Shown: positions 1 to 15,000 of the stretch, in pieces | Layout: every line of letters begins with the position of its first letter | Numbering within the stretch: position 1 is the stretch's first letter | Source of the DNA: Azolla caroliniana | Taxonomy: Eukaryota > Polypodiophyta | Direction: 5' to 3' | Length of the DNA stretch: 64,000 bases | Assembly (NCBI GenBank): GCA_043228905.1 | Contig: JBHGNT010000002.1 | Span: 27,032,001-27,096,000 of the forward strand | Translations under genes and position numbers: made by a program | The notes under the pieces: model-generated | What the model was told of the DNA's origin: nothing | The model's database searches: none | What the model saw: the letters and a program-made list of their open reading frames with translations, nothing else

Positions 1-92
1 ACTAGAGGTCTCCTTTTCCTTCTCAATCTGTTTTTGCGTACATTAGATTATAGACAGACTCGGAAATAACAAATAAAGCTCATGCTTTTCAG

Positions 93-3000
93 GAGCCTTG
101 CCTGCTTCAGCAAATTCGTATCTTCAATAAGTCTGTCATCGAGTGGGAGATTGCGCTTGGTTTGCGTTATAAGGTATGCGTTTCACGTCCTCAAGTTATT
201 CTTTAACTATGAGAGCTACTTATGAATAAGGAACACACAAAATTTCACATGCCGTATCAATTCATCTAATGTCAACAAAGTTTCAGTTTTGGATTGATGT
301 ACGAGGTTTTAATCTGTATGAAACGTGAGTGAGCATTGGAAGACAATCTTGTTGTCGTTGGGTTGTAGTGTTAAACAGGCCCAAACTGTCCTTTGTTGAG
401 ATGGACTTGTGGTTATTATGCTTAGGAGTTCTAGCAATTTCTCTCCAGCACGTTTGATCTCAAGCGTTAGTTATTCCAAACTGGCCCAAACTGTAGTCTT
501 AAACAGGCCCAAACTGTCCTTTGTTGAGATGGACTTGTGGTTATTATGCTTAGGAGTTCTAGTAATTTCTCTCCAGCACGTTTGATCTCAAGCGTTAGTT
601 ATTCCAAACTGGCCCAAACTGTAGTCTTAAACAGGCCCAAACTGTCCTTTGTTGAGGTGGACTTGTGGTTATTATGTTTAGGATTTATAGCAATTTCTCT
701 CCAGCACGTTTGTTCTCAAGCATTAGTTATTCCAAATCGTCGATCTTTATATTCTTCCATGACTCTGCATTGTGAAGAGACAAATAGTAAACATTGGAAT
801 GCCATACATGAACTTCCTTTAATTCCATGTATTGATGGTTCAATTCGCAGATATGATCCTCCAAATTTTACATGTAAACTGGCCTCTTATTTCCAATCTC
901 TGTGAGAAGAGCTCTTATTTGACATATCGCATTTTAAAGCACATGGGTGAAAAAAGAAAGAACGATATATTAAAGTCTTTTAAGAGGCCAAAACGGCCTA
1001 TCAGACCAAACAAGAGATTACATCTCAGATGTTGTATCGTCTTTGAGAACAACAAATGAAAATAAAATAAATGTCACCAAGTAAACATAAAAGTAAAAAA
1101 AAAAAAAGAAGACTAACAAATCTTGTTATCGGGCACATGTAAGATTCTCAAGTCAGATATATTGTAACTTTTGTCTTCGAAAGATCTCTAGCATAGGTTG
1201 ATCCAGAATTGAGAGATCTCTGAAGTGAGGGAAGCACCTGTGATGGAAGGAGATAATGGCCTTTATCTATTGATGACAAGGGTGGCAAGATCGTGGTCCA
1301 TGGGGCTGGTGCCTACGTGCGCGACAAATTTCTATTGCCCGATCTATTGAAACCCCTTTATTATGTCCTGGTCTGGAACCAATTTGTGTAGCCCTTGATT
1401 GACTTGTCACCTTAGTAGGAGTGCTGCAGCTAAAGAAAGTTGTGATTGTTCTTTGTGGATGATAAAACATCTGGTTTCATGTGTAACCATATTGAATGAT
1501 AACGAGTCAGTTTCCAACCAAGTGGCGCCTAGGGACAAAGCCAAGCTCACTTCAAATCCACGTTGTACTTGTTCTGAGTGTTCATTCCTCTTGCTTAGGT
1601 TATATCAGTTATGGGCTTTCAAGGATGTTGTGCAATGAGGGAACATCTATTTTCATAGCATGTGAAATAATTATTGCATTTGAGCATACCAACAATGAGG
1701 GCCCCCATTGCATTAAGTTAGAACAGTGCGGTAGGAATAAATCATGGTCACGAGTTCTGAAATATTCACTAATGGAATTATAACATTTTAAAGAATACAG
1801 ATAGAGTTGGAAAAGAAGAAATATCATTTTGAAGAACATGTAACTACTGTTTCCTTCTTTTTATCATGGCAGCCAGAATCATTCATGAAGGTGAGGACTC
1901 GATGTGAGGCCCCTCGGAGGGATTCTCAGTATATAACTAATTATGCACCTTGCCGATATGTGAGAATATCTTGTTTACGTGGAAACCCTATAGCTATATA
2001 CTCTGTACAGGTATTCATGAACATTGAATATGTGACATGTGCAATTACCATGTCCTATTCTTGCTTGCTTTCTTATACCTACGCGTGACATATTTTTGCG
2101 CAGTTAATAGGCATTTCTATGCCTGGACTTGAGCCAGAGTTTCAAAATCTGGTTGAACATTTATTGCCACAGTTAACATCGAATAAACTAGAAACGCAAG
2201 ATCTTTATCTACAGGTAAAAATACTATTTTCGTCAATGCAGTTCAATACATTTGTATAAACTACGCAAATAATCTAGAACTGTTTGATGACATATTTAAA
2301 TGGATTCCAGCTTGTTCGAGACATAATGGGGCGGTTGGCACCATTTGCTCCATATTTAGAGGTTTGTTTTGATTCATTAAGAGATCAAGAGGATCATACA
2401 TACGTTCCTTACTCTGCTATTTTGATGACTTGTAACAGACTGAGCTCAGTGTAAACAGTGAAGGAATAGAATCTACGCTCCGGCTACTAGCCATGCTGTC
2501 TGGTCCTTTCTATCCTATATTGATGGCAATAGATGAGAGGTGTGCTTGATGGCTTAGAGAAAATTCAGCATTGAGGAATTTCAAGTTGAAAATCTCAAGA
2601 TACTGTCTTTTTCAATTTTTCTGTAGGGAAAGGATGAAGAACTTGACCGCAGTGGATGTAGATCCTTCAAAAGGCAGCCAAACTTCATTATTTACAGTAT
2701 CTTCGAATTTCCAGGTGATACATTAAATTTGGTAATGATTGATGCTGTGAACAATAATCTTTGATTTTGCTTTCTTCATTTAATTATTTGTACAATAATG
2801 CCAAGTGGAAGCTTGAGTGCTGTCTTTCCATGGAAGTTTTGGGATAAGATAACAATAAAGCTAGTGCAATGGCACACAAGAATGGAATAATGGAAGACTG
2901 AAATGCAGGGTTAGTTGCAGGCCCAATTTCCAAATCCTTCGCAAACTCAATGCATAGGTCGCAGGCCTTATTTCTGATCATTTTCTCAAATTTGCACTTT

Positions 3001-6000
3001 CCTGCCACTCGACAGGAAGCTTTTGGGGCCTAATATTGTGCGCTGGTTTTTTACCAGATAATAGAAGGTTCAACTCCCTGCAGTTGATTGGCTGGAAAAG
3101 CAGTTTGCTGATTAGGTGTCAAAATTTTTATTAGTGTATTCACAAAAAAGAGAGTCCAATCTAGATATTTGCACTTTCATTTCTAGGTAGCCACTGTTAA
3201 GAATCTCTTGCTAATCAATAGACCAAATTAAAGTAAAAGAAACTTGAATAGATTGGATAGCAGAACCTGATCCTCCCGACTACCCCTGATCAAGACATAA
3301 CCAACTATCACCGACATCCCATACCGATGAATATTAGGATGATTGTACCTTCGAAGAGGTAACGCAACGACAACATTGTTGCAAAGCTGGCATATCTGGT
3401 CCTCTGAAGCTGTGTATATTGTCCAGTCTGTAACCTCAGCTGATAAAATGATATTCGGTCCTACTCATTGTGGTGTGAAGGGAATTTGATATGCATGTCT
3501 CCGTGTACTTGTCTTGAATAATGGAACAACATGAGGAATCTGTATCCACGTCATGTATATGGAGCCGACCTTTCGTTTGTGCACACCAGCCATTGGGTTC
3601 ACCCTATTCGAGCAATGTAGACGAGGCAAGAGCCAACCGTGGAGTGATCCATGGTTAATTCTCAGCTATGATGTATACAAGTCCTGGCTCACAAAATTGC
3701 TATTTGCTTATTGTGGCTGTTCCTGACTCAGCAGTAACTGTTCCTAATAGTACTGTTTTGATCCTTATCATGCGGGCGACCATCTTGAGTAATGACCTTT
3801 TGCAGTAGATTCACCCAATCTATCTATTTGAAATCTCATCAATGTAAAGGCCAAAGCTATGGGTTATAAGTAGGAGACTTATTTATGCCAATGGTACTGG
3901 ATGCCTTGTCAGATACTCCTCTCAGGACTCAAAGATTTCCTCATACTAATTAGTCCAAGATGATAATCCAACAATGAGGTATGTCACTATATAGGGGAGG
4001 GGCACATTATATAAACCAATGCTTTTTGCAAGCATAATAGAATCTGTTTTGAAGATACAAGTGGTAATGTGATGTTTTTCTTCAGGTTTCATCCCTATCT
4101 GTTGGTTTTTCTCTTATGGTTTCTTTTACAGGCACCACCAAGAAGGTCTCGTAGTCCAGTGTCATCTCAACTGTCAGTTGGTCATTCATTGGCATTTCGG
4201 CCGGATGTTGTTCTATCATTTATGAAAGTAGCATACAGGGACAATGATCTAGGAGCAGTCTGCAGGATGGTAAGGTGGGCTGAGGTCCTTTCATGATAAG
4301 AAAAATAGTTCTACTTTTGTATATCAAGAATTCCAGTTAATCCTTATATATAGTCATTGCTTTCCCAATTCAGTGCTAAATTAATGATGATTTCTTCTGA
4401 GCATTCAGGTCGCAAGGCTATTTTACAAGATTACAACACCTGTTACTCTAATGGAGTCAAACGGCGTTGCAGTTGAAGCTGACAATGATGAAATGGCAAG
4501 TATCGAGTCATCATTTTTGAGTTTCTCACAAAATGACTATTCATCCCTCTTTGGGGAAGAGTTCCATTTTGAAGATATTGTTGGAGATTCAAGAATATCA
4601 GCGCTTTTAGATATTTCAAGTGTAGAAGAAGGACTTCTCCATTTCCTCTATGCTAGTGTTGGAAAAGTAAGTTATGAACATTAGCTCTTCATTTCAGTGC
4701 CGTATTTTCTGAAATGTGTTAGCTTCCCCGTGTTTTCTCCATTTAGAAAGAAAGAATTTTTTTAAATAACTAATAAAGGGAAATATATGTCTCTGCAATG
4801 AATCACAGACTGGTTATATCCTATCGTGATTTTGAATTAGTCAAGTTCAAGTGAGCAGAGTCAATAAAGAGTGAGCAATAAGAGTGACAAGTCTGCAGCA
4901 AAAGACACCTATGTTGAAAATAATAAGTTTCTTCCACCTTTTCCATACCTTTTATCCCAAAGATTAGTCTATGGTGCCCTGGCATGAGCAAACTAGTCAT
5001 ATAATGCAAAACTAACTTTCCATTTGCTTTGGATAAACATGGCTTTGGTTGATAATGAAGGCATGCTCTCACTTCAGGGCCATAGGATTTTCTGAGTGAT
5101 GTGGTTTTGTTCAGATATTTAGTTCTAAATTTCTCCAAATTGTATATAATGTATCTTACATCTTCACCGGGCTATTTTGCAATCCTGAGCCATGTAAGCA
5201 TCTGTGCTTGCACGGGGATTGAATGTGTGAAGGTTTATCATCTAAATCATGTGACAAATTACCGAAGGAACTGATAATAATTCATTTTCAAGAATGTAAT
5301 AATGATGAACAACTACTTATTTCAGTGATGCTTTAGATAATCTTTTTATGGTCATGCTCATCAGCCTATTAACTTTATGCAGCCTCTTCTTTGTCGAAGG
5401 CTAGCTGAAGTAAAACCAGATATGTTATCGGTTCTACCATTCATCCAAGCTATTCTTCCAGGTATGATTAAGCTTATAATCACATTCTATTACTTTGTAA
5501 ACGTAAATCTTTGAGTCCTCTCGTCTGTTTTGGTAGCACTTCGTCCCCCATCTATTAATCTTATGGACCAGCCAGATGAAGGTTTTAGTGCATGGCAAAA
5601 TCCACTGGTTCAACGTGCACTATCACAGGTTAAGAAGTTTCTTTTTTGATGCTAAAGACAGTCCTTACATTTTTTTGAATTTACAGTATAACTCAATGAA
5701 TAGGTAATTCATGCCCTCAACAGGTTGTCTCGTTGATGACGACACCATTGTATAAACCTCTGCTAGATGGTTGTGCTGGTTACTTGTCATCCTTTTCACT
5801 TGCTCATGTATGTCTGATTTATAAATCTGTTATAGCTAGGGAGTCATTATTTTGTCATATTTGGTAAACATGCCTCTGATAATTGTTAAATGCAGGAAAG
5901 GGCTGCGTGTGTCATCATCGACCTATGTTCTGGCCCACTTAATACATGGCTACCAATGATTGTTGCGAAGGTCTGCAAGTCTTTTCATCTCTATATTATT

Positions 6001-9000
6001 TATTTTTATTTTTGTGCTTACAAGAAATTAGTCATATTATATATGGTTGATTCTAATTATTTAAGCAGATCGATCTTGCCTTTGAACTTGTAGAGGGAAT
6101 TTTGCCTTTCATACAGGTATTCTCTTACTCATATGGATATAACTTTTTGCCATTGTTTTAGCAGTCTTATGATCTTGTAGTTTCATAGTTAAAACATGAG
6201 ATGCAGTGACATGTTTCTCTGGAATTATGATATTGTAACACTATCATCGTGTTGTTTCATACATTTAGCAGGTGACTGACAAAGGAACAGCTCGAGTCCG
6301 AGCTGCCTTGATCTATGTCATGATAGGGCTTTCAGGACACATGGATGAGTTTCTGGCAATGTATAAGGTTAATTCCTATCTGGGATAGCCTTAAAGTGTT
6401 AAACTCAAATGTACTGTTTTCTGAAACAAATATTGATTTGCAGGACGTAAAGCACAACTTGATTTTTGTCATAGAGATTCTGGAACCATACCTCAGGCCG
6501 GTGATAACTCCAATCAAGAATATGATTGCATTTGGTGATGTGTCGACGGTACTAACAGAGGAACAAGAACGTATATGTTCATTGGCACTGGACATCCTAA
6601 AAGCAGCCTTAAATAAACCCACTATTCTTCCAGCACTTGAAACAGAATGGAGGAAAGGCGATGTCAAACCAAGGTTTTAGACACATTTTTGAGCGATTTT
6701 ATAAAAAATAATTAAGAGTAATAGTTATGGGAGAATGTTATTATGAATAGTATTGAGGTGCATGAGAAAGACCTCCAAGAAGAGATAATTGTCATTTATG
6801 AGTACCCTTCCAAGAAGAATAGTATTGGGAATAAGCTCTTGTCTGAGAAATACCTCCAAGAAGATACGATTGTCATTCACTAGTATGTTTCCAATGAGGT
6901 GTATCATGACTTGGCCAAATAATATGGCTTGATCCTAGAGTCAGATCAAGTGTATGGGCAAAGTGAAATGACTGCCTCTAAACTTGACAGGCAGATTTTT
7001 GAAAGCGCCTCACACATTTTGGATCAGATATTGACCCTGTCCTCCTTAGGGAAGGAAGAGCCTGTAAAATGAGAATCTATCGTTGCTTTGTGGTTTTTCG
7101 GATGGCTTTCGATGTTCTACATTGAAGCTCTATCACATCCTCCCTCATGCAGCAACTGGAACCCCTTGGAGTCTGGGTAGATATTTAATGGGTAGTCTCT
7201 GCACTATATGAATTAATATTAGAAAAAGCGTGTGATACTAATGGTTGGTCTAAGGTTGCTGCTAGCATAATTGGAGTGAAACAAGGATACCCACTATCAC
7301 CCATTCTCGCAAATATCACGAATGCTAGAAAGGTTATGGTTAATATTTTGTAGCTTACCCTCTTCTCTGTATGCCATTTTAGCTCTAAGATATACCCTCC
7401 TAGTGTCTTTATGTCTGGTGTATCTAATAATCGGGAGAGGATGGGAGAAGGTCCAAGTATGTCTTTGAATTTTTCCTTTATCTCAACATAAGCTGGACTT
7501 TTGCATGTAAAATGATACTCATCCTCTATCTCTATGTGACATAATCTACATATCCTTCTATCTCAAAGAACTCCATTAACATGACCATTTTCAATCTCAA
7601 GTTGATGGGATGATACTCTAAATTGTCCAATGACAACCCTTCGTGCATTTGGTAAGAACATAGCTAGATATTTTGGTCGTGTAATAAATCCTAACTGAGA
7701 AAAATGCATGAAATGTTCGTTATAGTACAACATTTTGGATGGGAGTGGCTCTAGTTCGTTGATCCATCTATGTCGAGTATAAGTTTGTCATATTTCTTGG
7801 CATATGACTTTATTACAGTCCCCATGGGAAATTGAAGTTTGATCTGTCTTGTGATCCTACCCAAGGGGAGGTAGGTTATTAATGTCAAGGCCGTTTGCGG
7901 AAAGCCACCTTACCTTAGTACTATACCAAGAGCTAGTATCTCCGGACTCAGAGTGATCGAGATGCCTCGAAAACTTGATGAGATATCCTATCTTGTGATT
8001 GGCTATGTTTCCTATTAATAAAAACTACTAGTTGAAAAAGTGCTTCAATTAGCATAGGGAGTAAAGTGAACTCTTCTCTAATGATTTCTTGTGGCACCGT
8101 TAACCCTTCCACAGTAAGTATATTCTATAGCATCACTTGAAAGCTCTAAGAGATCTTCCCGAATTTTTGATTTAGTTATATTGTTTTGGTTTTGTTTCAA
8201 AGTTGAGACAATTTTCAGATGTATTGTCTCATTTTGTCTCATAGACAATTCTGGTATCTTAAAGGAAAATTATCTATCTTTCTTTCTTTCCTGCAATGAC
8301 ACACTCCTCCCACTTTGTCTTTGATCCTGGACATTTTTGATAACGACAGATTGTAACTGCCATGAATATCTAGTTAGGTGATTATTCTTGATTCTCTTTT
8401 AATTATCACTAGCCTATGTTGCTGCTTTTGCTTTATGCTCTTGTGAAGTGTCCCATTATGCAGAAGCAGATCCTTCGTATTCTCATCAATTCCTTGTAGG
8501 GTCTCAATACAACACATCAAAGGGGCTACAATAGATTGGGTAATAAGATTTATTTGTGCATGTAGGCCACATCCCTTTGGACCATGACCCCCTCATGTTT
8601 GCGATCAACAGATAAAGGCCTTTATCTCCTAACACTAAAGGTTCTTCCTTCGCTTCGTAGACCTTTCCATCTTGGATCAGCCCATATTGAAGATACTTTG
8701 AAAGGCAAAAGTTTCAGTCCATCAGTGCAGAAAGTTAAGTGTCTAGCTAATGATATTCTCTGGTACTACAGGTAGTTTTGCTAACTTTTTTAAATTTATT
8801 TGGTTTTTTAGTTCTCCAAGATGAGACAGCATTTTAAGATGTAATCTCTCATTTGGTCAGTTAGACTAGTTTGGCTTATTAAAAGATATTAATACATATT
8901 TCCTTCTTTCTTTTTGTGTGTCATCAATATTTGTCTTATATACAGTCCATATATTTGTCCCCTCAATAAAGTACCTTAAATCAAGCTCATTTAATTGTGG

Positions 9001-12000
9001 AGGAAACTTAAAGAATTGTGCTATGTGGGAACAAACTCTGCAGTGCTCAAGTGCAATAGCTGAGGAGAGACTTGCATTACTTGAGGGAGGGCAGAATATA
9101 AAATATAAAATATAAAACATAAAATATGAAACATAAAATATGAAACATAAAATATGAAACATAAAATATGAAATATAAAATATAAAATATGAAATATAAA
9201 ATATAAAATATGAAATATAAAATAGAAAATATGAAATATAAAATATAAAATATAAAATATAAAATATAAAATATAAAATATAAAATATAAAATATAAAAT
9301 ATAAAATATGGAAGTTTTAGATTTAGACATGTGGATGTCTTAATAATATTCTTTTGGGCTGTCTTTTGAATGCAGTTTACTGCTGTCTATTCTGGCTCCA
9401 CAATTGCTGCTTCCACCTGATATAGACTCTCGGAAAGTTGCTGCAGAGATGGAAGAGGAAAGTACTGGTAAATCTGCACATCAGCTTAATGGAATGGTAC
9501 CACTGCCTTCAGTTGCCGAAGAAGAATCTGCAACCAAGTCAGAGTTGTTATTACCTATTGATAATCTTGAAGATCCTAGTTCTTTTTTTCTTCCGATAGA
9601 GCTAAAATTCATGAACTGGAAAATATTATCCAGCTCTCCTCCAGATACCCATGATTTTGGGCAGTTTCCTTTGAAAGGTGAGCCAAACAATGGTGGAGAG
9701 ATCAAGGAATCTGTGCCTCCAGAAATTTCAACATCAGATACACAAGTGGACGAGCAGTTTATAAATCTTCAAATAGATTATTTGCAACTTTCCAATTTCC
9801 AGGAACGGGAGCTTAGAGCTGCTGAGTTTGTTCATTTTGCCACTGAGCTACACTTACAAGATAGGACATTAGACAACCATCAAGCTGCAATAGATGCTAT
9901 GCTATTGGCAGTTGAATGCCATTTAAATCCTCTCTTTATGTTTCAACCACTAGAGTATGATGAGATTTTAAATAAAATTAGAAAGTCTGGTGGTCAAATT
10001 GCCCAGAAACTTAACTTGAATAGAGGCAGTCTAAAACAGACTGGACTAGATAATTTTTTTTCTCTCGAGGAAGAACGAGATAAAGCTGTTCTTGAAATTC
10101 TTTTAAAAGCTGCAGAGTGGGATAGTGTGGTCATGGAAAAGGTATATGAAGGCTTGCAGACTTCAGATTCATTCTTTGGCTGTTCTGATACTGTATTTGG
10201 AGATGCTGGTGTTTCTATAGAGAATATGATTGATGCAACAACCATTGTTCGCAAACATCAAAACCTTCTTTGCAGATTCTTGACTGTGCAGTTGCAAAAG
10301 GAACACGATTATATCAGGGAAGGCCTTTTGCAAGGGCTTCTTTTTATTCTATGTTCTTCAACAGAGTTGTCATGCCCACCAGAACAAGTTGTGGACATCA
10401 TTTTGAGAGCTGCAAAGCAACTCAATGTCTCCCTTCGCTCTAAAACTCCAACTCAAAAGCTCTGGAATACCGTATCACTGACATCATTATCTCTCCGTAG
10501 GCAATGGGTCCTGTTATGCAGGCTGGTGGCTGCAGCAAGCGGTGGTCAGTCAGTAGGTGAGGATGAAGAATTTGGCACTTCTGAGATTGTCTACTTCAAG
10601 GAATTGTTGCCAGCATCTGCTTGGGTATCCAAAATAGCTGACTTTTCATCGTCCTCATTTCCTATTGTGCGTTTCATCGGTTGGAAAGGATTGGCACGGT
10701 TTGCCAAGTCTCAACAGAAAACAGGAAGTTTTCTTGCACCTGACCTCAATCAATTATCTTTCTTACTCTCAGTTTTTGCTGATGATCTGATGTCATCGGG
10801 GCTTTCCCAAATGAAATGGGCAGGATTGACTCAAGAAAACCAAGCAGATATTAATATGAATGATACTAGCGAACAATATAGTTTTGGTGATGCTTCTAAT
10901 TTCTTATATCCTGAATTAGATCTAATTTGTCCTAGTCTGAGGAAAGAGTTCGCTGCAAATGCTTTTGTGTTGCTTGGGGGAGTGTGTTTGCAATTGAAAT
11001 GTGTCCCTGCATCTGCTATTCCAGATCTTTTAAGCTGGTTCTCAGAGATTTGTTATCATCCTTATTTTCAAGAAAAAGGAACCAGTTCACAATGCTCTAT
11101 GATGGCAAAAGGATATTCCGCAGCAAACATCAGGTTTGTAATACTCAAGCTGTTAGAGGTTATATTAGTGGAGCATATGGAATCTGTAATGCCAGAGCTT
11201 CCCAGGGTCATTGGGGTGGTTCTATCTCTTTGTGATAGCGCGTACTGTGACATTTTCTTGCTTGATTCTGTGCTCAAAGCTCTGAAGCCAGTCATATCCT
11301 ATGCTGTAGCATCGTTGGCTTCTGTTGAACTTCAGATAGATGACTCTGGCATCTTGACATTTGAGTCATTGTGCTTCAATGCATTAATGGAGAAACTGCA
11401 GAGTGGTCCCATTTCTAAGAAGGAAGAGACATCCAGAGGGGCGTTCCTGCTTTTTCTTTCTGGTGCTGTTCTATCTGATGTGTCAGTTGTGAAACGATTG
11501 CAGCTTATGCATTTATTGAGTAAATGGGCGAAGTTTACCAGCTATAGTGTAGTACCCTCTTACTACAACTATTTATTTGCATTTCAAAAGATTTTTGAGG
11601 CTTATCAATGGCTGCTTGAAAAGTCTATGAATGAGGTAGGCATTTCACTGGAAATGGTTGCAATGGGATTGAAAAAGTCCCCTAAAGAAGTAAACTCTAT
11701 TGAAGTTATGCTGGACTCTATTCCAATGAGCCATAATTTAATCAAGCCACCAGAATCTGAGTTATCCATCAAAGAGATCCTTTCAAATGATCAGCAGCAA
11801 GATAATTCAAGTAATGTGGCCAATGAAAGCTATGGTCTATCAGTGGTGAAAACAGCATGTACATTGTTCTCAGACAGTTATGATTTACTGGAGTTTGGGA
11901 AATGCATTAGCAGTTTACTATTGGCCTTAGGTCCATCATTAGAAACAGCATGGAAATTGCATCCTGACCTTTCATCGAAGATCACTAAATCAGCAGCATG

Positions 12001-15000
12001 TTGCCTGATGACATGGAGTCTACTCAATAAAGGATTCTCCGTATTATCTAGTTCGATGCAAACTAATGTTCAGCAAATTAGTGATTTAAGCCAAATTTTC
12101 AAGCAAGGAAGAGGGCAAACTATTGAAATCTATAGAGCTGCTCTTGATACGGTTTGCCAGGTTGTTTTGACTTTCCAGAAGTCAAATTGCTGGCAAGTTG
12201 CCTCATGTATGATAGATTTTCTTTTCATTCAACCTTCAGCATCGGAAGTCCTTGCAATTATCCCATCACTGTTTACAGTACTACAATTCCAGTGTATTCA
12301 TGCCCCAAGGGTCACTTGGAGACAATGCACGGGAAAATGGCTATCCCAGGTTATCAGCACCATTTCTGTTGATTCAAATGTCCCAACTGATCCTATAGCT
12401 GAGATTTTTAAGATCCTATTGGAACATAAAGAACCAGAACAAAGAATGGCGGCTCTTCAGCAGTTAGATAGTTTAGCAAAGCTTGTAGATCCACACAGAG
12501 GTAGTATATATTCTGGCAGAGAAAATATAGCCAAGAAAGAGTTTATCTGTGCTATAGTTACTTCAACATGGGATACTGTATCTTCAATGGCTGCGTGGGA
12601 TCTGTGTGCAAGTATTAGACAGCAAGCTGTTGAAGTACTGATTGACTTTGTACCATTAGCTCAAGCACAATATTTGCAGAGGCTTCTTAGCTCAGCAGAT
12701 GCATTCGTACCAGGTTTAGCAAAAGTATCATACACAATGAGTGACACTGCTGTTATTAGGACATCTCTTGCGTTGCTCTCACGTGTATGTTTATACTCAA
12801 CAATGGAGGACATTAACATGATCCCTTCTCGTGTGTGGAGTAGTTTGGACGCTCTCTCCAAGCAAAAGCCTGGTGATTTTCTTTCTTTCTCTCTCTCTCT
12901 CTCTCTCTATAATTTTTGAAGAATAGTAGATGTATTACTTCGAAGTATCATATATTGTTTCCATAGTTCCCAAAAGTGTCTGAGTCTCTGATATCTACAA
13001 TGGTAATAAAGCAGCACAACTAAAAATATTAGTATTTATGTCAATGACACAGGAAAGGGTGAATGTTCCAATATAAGGCCTGGGCATAATGTATGAAATA
13101 GAATATACATTAATATGATCCCTTCTAATGTGGAGCAGTAAGGAAATTCTATCCAAGTAAAACCGTAGTGACTTTTTGTTTCTTTTCTCCTACTTTAAAA
13201 GATTTTATAAAGATTCCACAGTTATTTGTAAGCTTGTTTGACTCGAGAGATATACAAAGAAAATATAAGAAGCATACTTGTGTAAGTTACTGTAGATACC
13301 ATAGTCACAAAAGAGGGGGTCGCAGGAAACTTAACTATGTAAATGATTGTATATATGATAGTTGCAAGGGAGGGCGCTGGGGATATGGACCGATAACAGG
13401 GATGGAATGATATGTATTTTATTAAAATATACATAATGTATGTTAAGCACCTAAAGTGTAGACAAAGGTAAAGTTTGATTTGATGTACACTAAACATTAA
13501 TTATCTATTCAAAATCCACTATACAACCACAGTGTGTAAGGTGTAGTGACCAATCTATCAGAATGAAGCCAATTATCAGAAAGAAGAAAAAAAGAAAAAA
13601 TATTAAATTCTTTTAAGAGGCAAAAATGGCCTATAAGCCCAAACAAGAGATTACTTCTCAAGTGTTGACTCGTCTTTGAGAACAACAAATCAAAATAAAA
13701 TAAATATTATGAAGTAATTAAGATAAAAAGAGACTGAAGAATCTGGTTTTCAGCACATGTAAGATTCTCAAGTTAGATTATTACAACTTTTGTCTTTGAA
13801 AGATCTCTAGCATAGGTCGATCCAGAATGGAGAGGTCTCCGAAGTGAGGGAAGCACATACAATGGCAGGAGATAATGGTCTTTACCTGTCGATGATAAGG
13901 GTGGCGAGGTTGTGATCCATGGGGCCGGGGCTTACGTGCTCGACAAATTGCTATTGACCGATCTATTGTAACCCCTTTGTTATGGCGTGGTCGGGAGCCC
14001 ATTTGTGTAGCCCTTGATTGAGTTGTAGCATTAGTAGGAGTGATGGGGCTAAAGAAAGCTTTGATTGTTCTTTGTTGATGAGCTTGTGTGGTTGTATTGT
14101 TGTTCTAAAACAACTTCTCCCTGTATCTATTGGGTTTGAGCAAGAAAAGCTGCAGACATTGTTGGTCCTCATATTCAATTACCTTATGTAGTGAACCAAA
14201 GCCTTGGTTAAAGAGGTAATGATATCTCTCTCCTATTTCATAAAATATAATGCAGTGACAGACGTAGAGTTCTTCTAATTTGGCCCTTTAAGAAGACATT
14301 TGTATATCTTGTACCTAAAGCCATTTTACTACGTTGCCTATGTATATTTATGGTGTTCTTTTGTTCTCCAAGGTGAGCAACATTTTGAGAGGCAATCTTT
14401 CGCTCAGTATCATAAGCACTTTTGATGTCATTATCTCTCTTACTCTCTTTCTTAAAAATTCAGAAATTTATAATCTTGAATTTACCATAGAGTGTACAGA
14501 GGAATTCTGGCAACAGCAGAAACCTCAAGTACTGGGATATAAGATACTGGACCATACCATTACTGGATCAAGGAAATAATTACTCACAATGTCTGATACA
14601 CCTGAGGGCACCCAGATGCATGCTGTTAACTTTGTTGTAGCCTCACTCAACCATATCAACCAACCTCAGATACTGTATCCTTTCACCACTATTCAGCCCG
14701 TACATATTAGTTATATTCCTCATGGTTGTATATCATCTGTAGAATCATTCCACCACATGCATTAAGATCAGTATCATAGATCTTCAGGAAATCTAGAGCT
14801 TTTTTTTGTTTCAGTGTGAATAACATTGAATTCACACATCGTTGTAATCAGGATTTGTCTCTTAGGACGATTTTGGCCTCTTATAGAATTAAAATATCTT
14901 TCCTTCTTTTGTCCCAAAGCAACAGTGGGACAATATTGTAAGGTGCTGCATGGGCCCTGCAATTTCCTGTATCGAGGTTTCCTTGGATAAAATATTATTG

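Larger units (their letters stand above)
6674..9375. other. 2.7-kb intron of the large gene filled with repeat debris
   Basis: It lies between exons ending in codon phase 2 (AAACCAAG) and starting with TTTACTGC, which join as ...KPSLLLSILAPQ. It contains LINE fragments at 7260-7870, a reverse copy of the dispersed repeat at 8440-8650 and a heptanucleotide array at 9095-9309. No host exon was needed or found. Confidence 0.8.

Noticed and set aside
373-745. CRISPR-like or coding interpretation of the 128-bp repeat
   Set aside because: The units are contiguous with no unique spacers, the DNA is plant nuclear, and the open frame is not conserved between units.
8866-9330. 154-aa minus-strand frame rich in Ile, Tyr and Phe
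   Set aside because: It is a direct translation of the ATAAAAT array; no conserved sequence.
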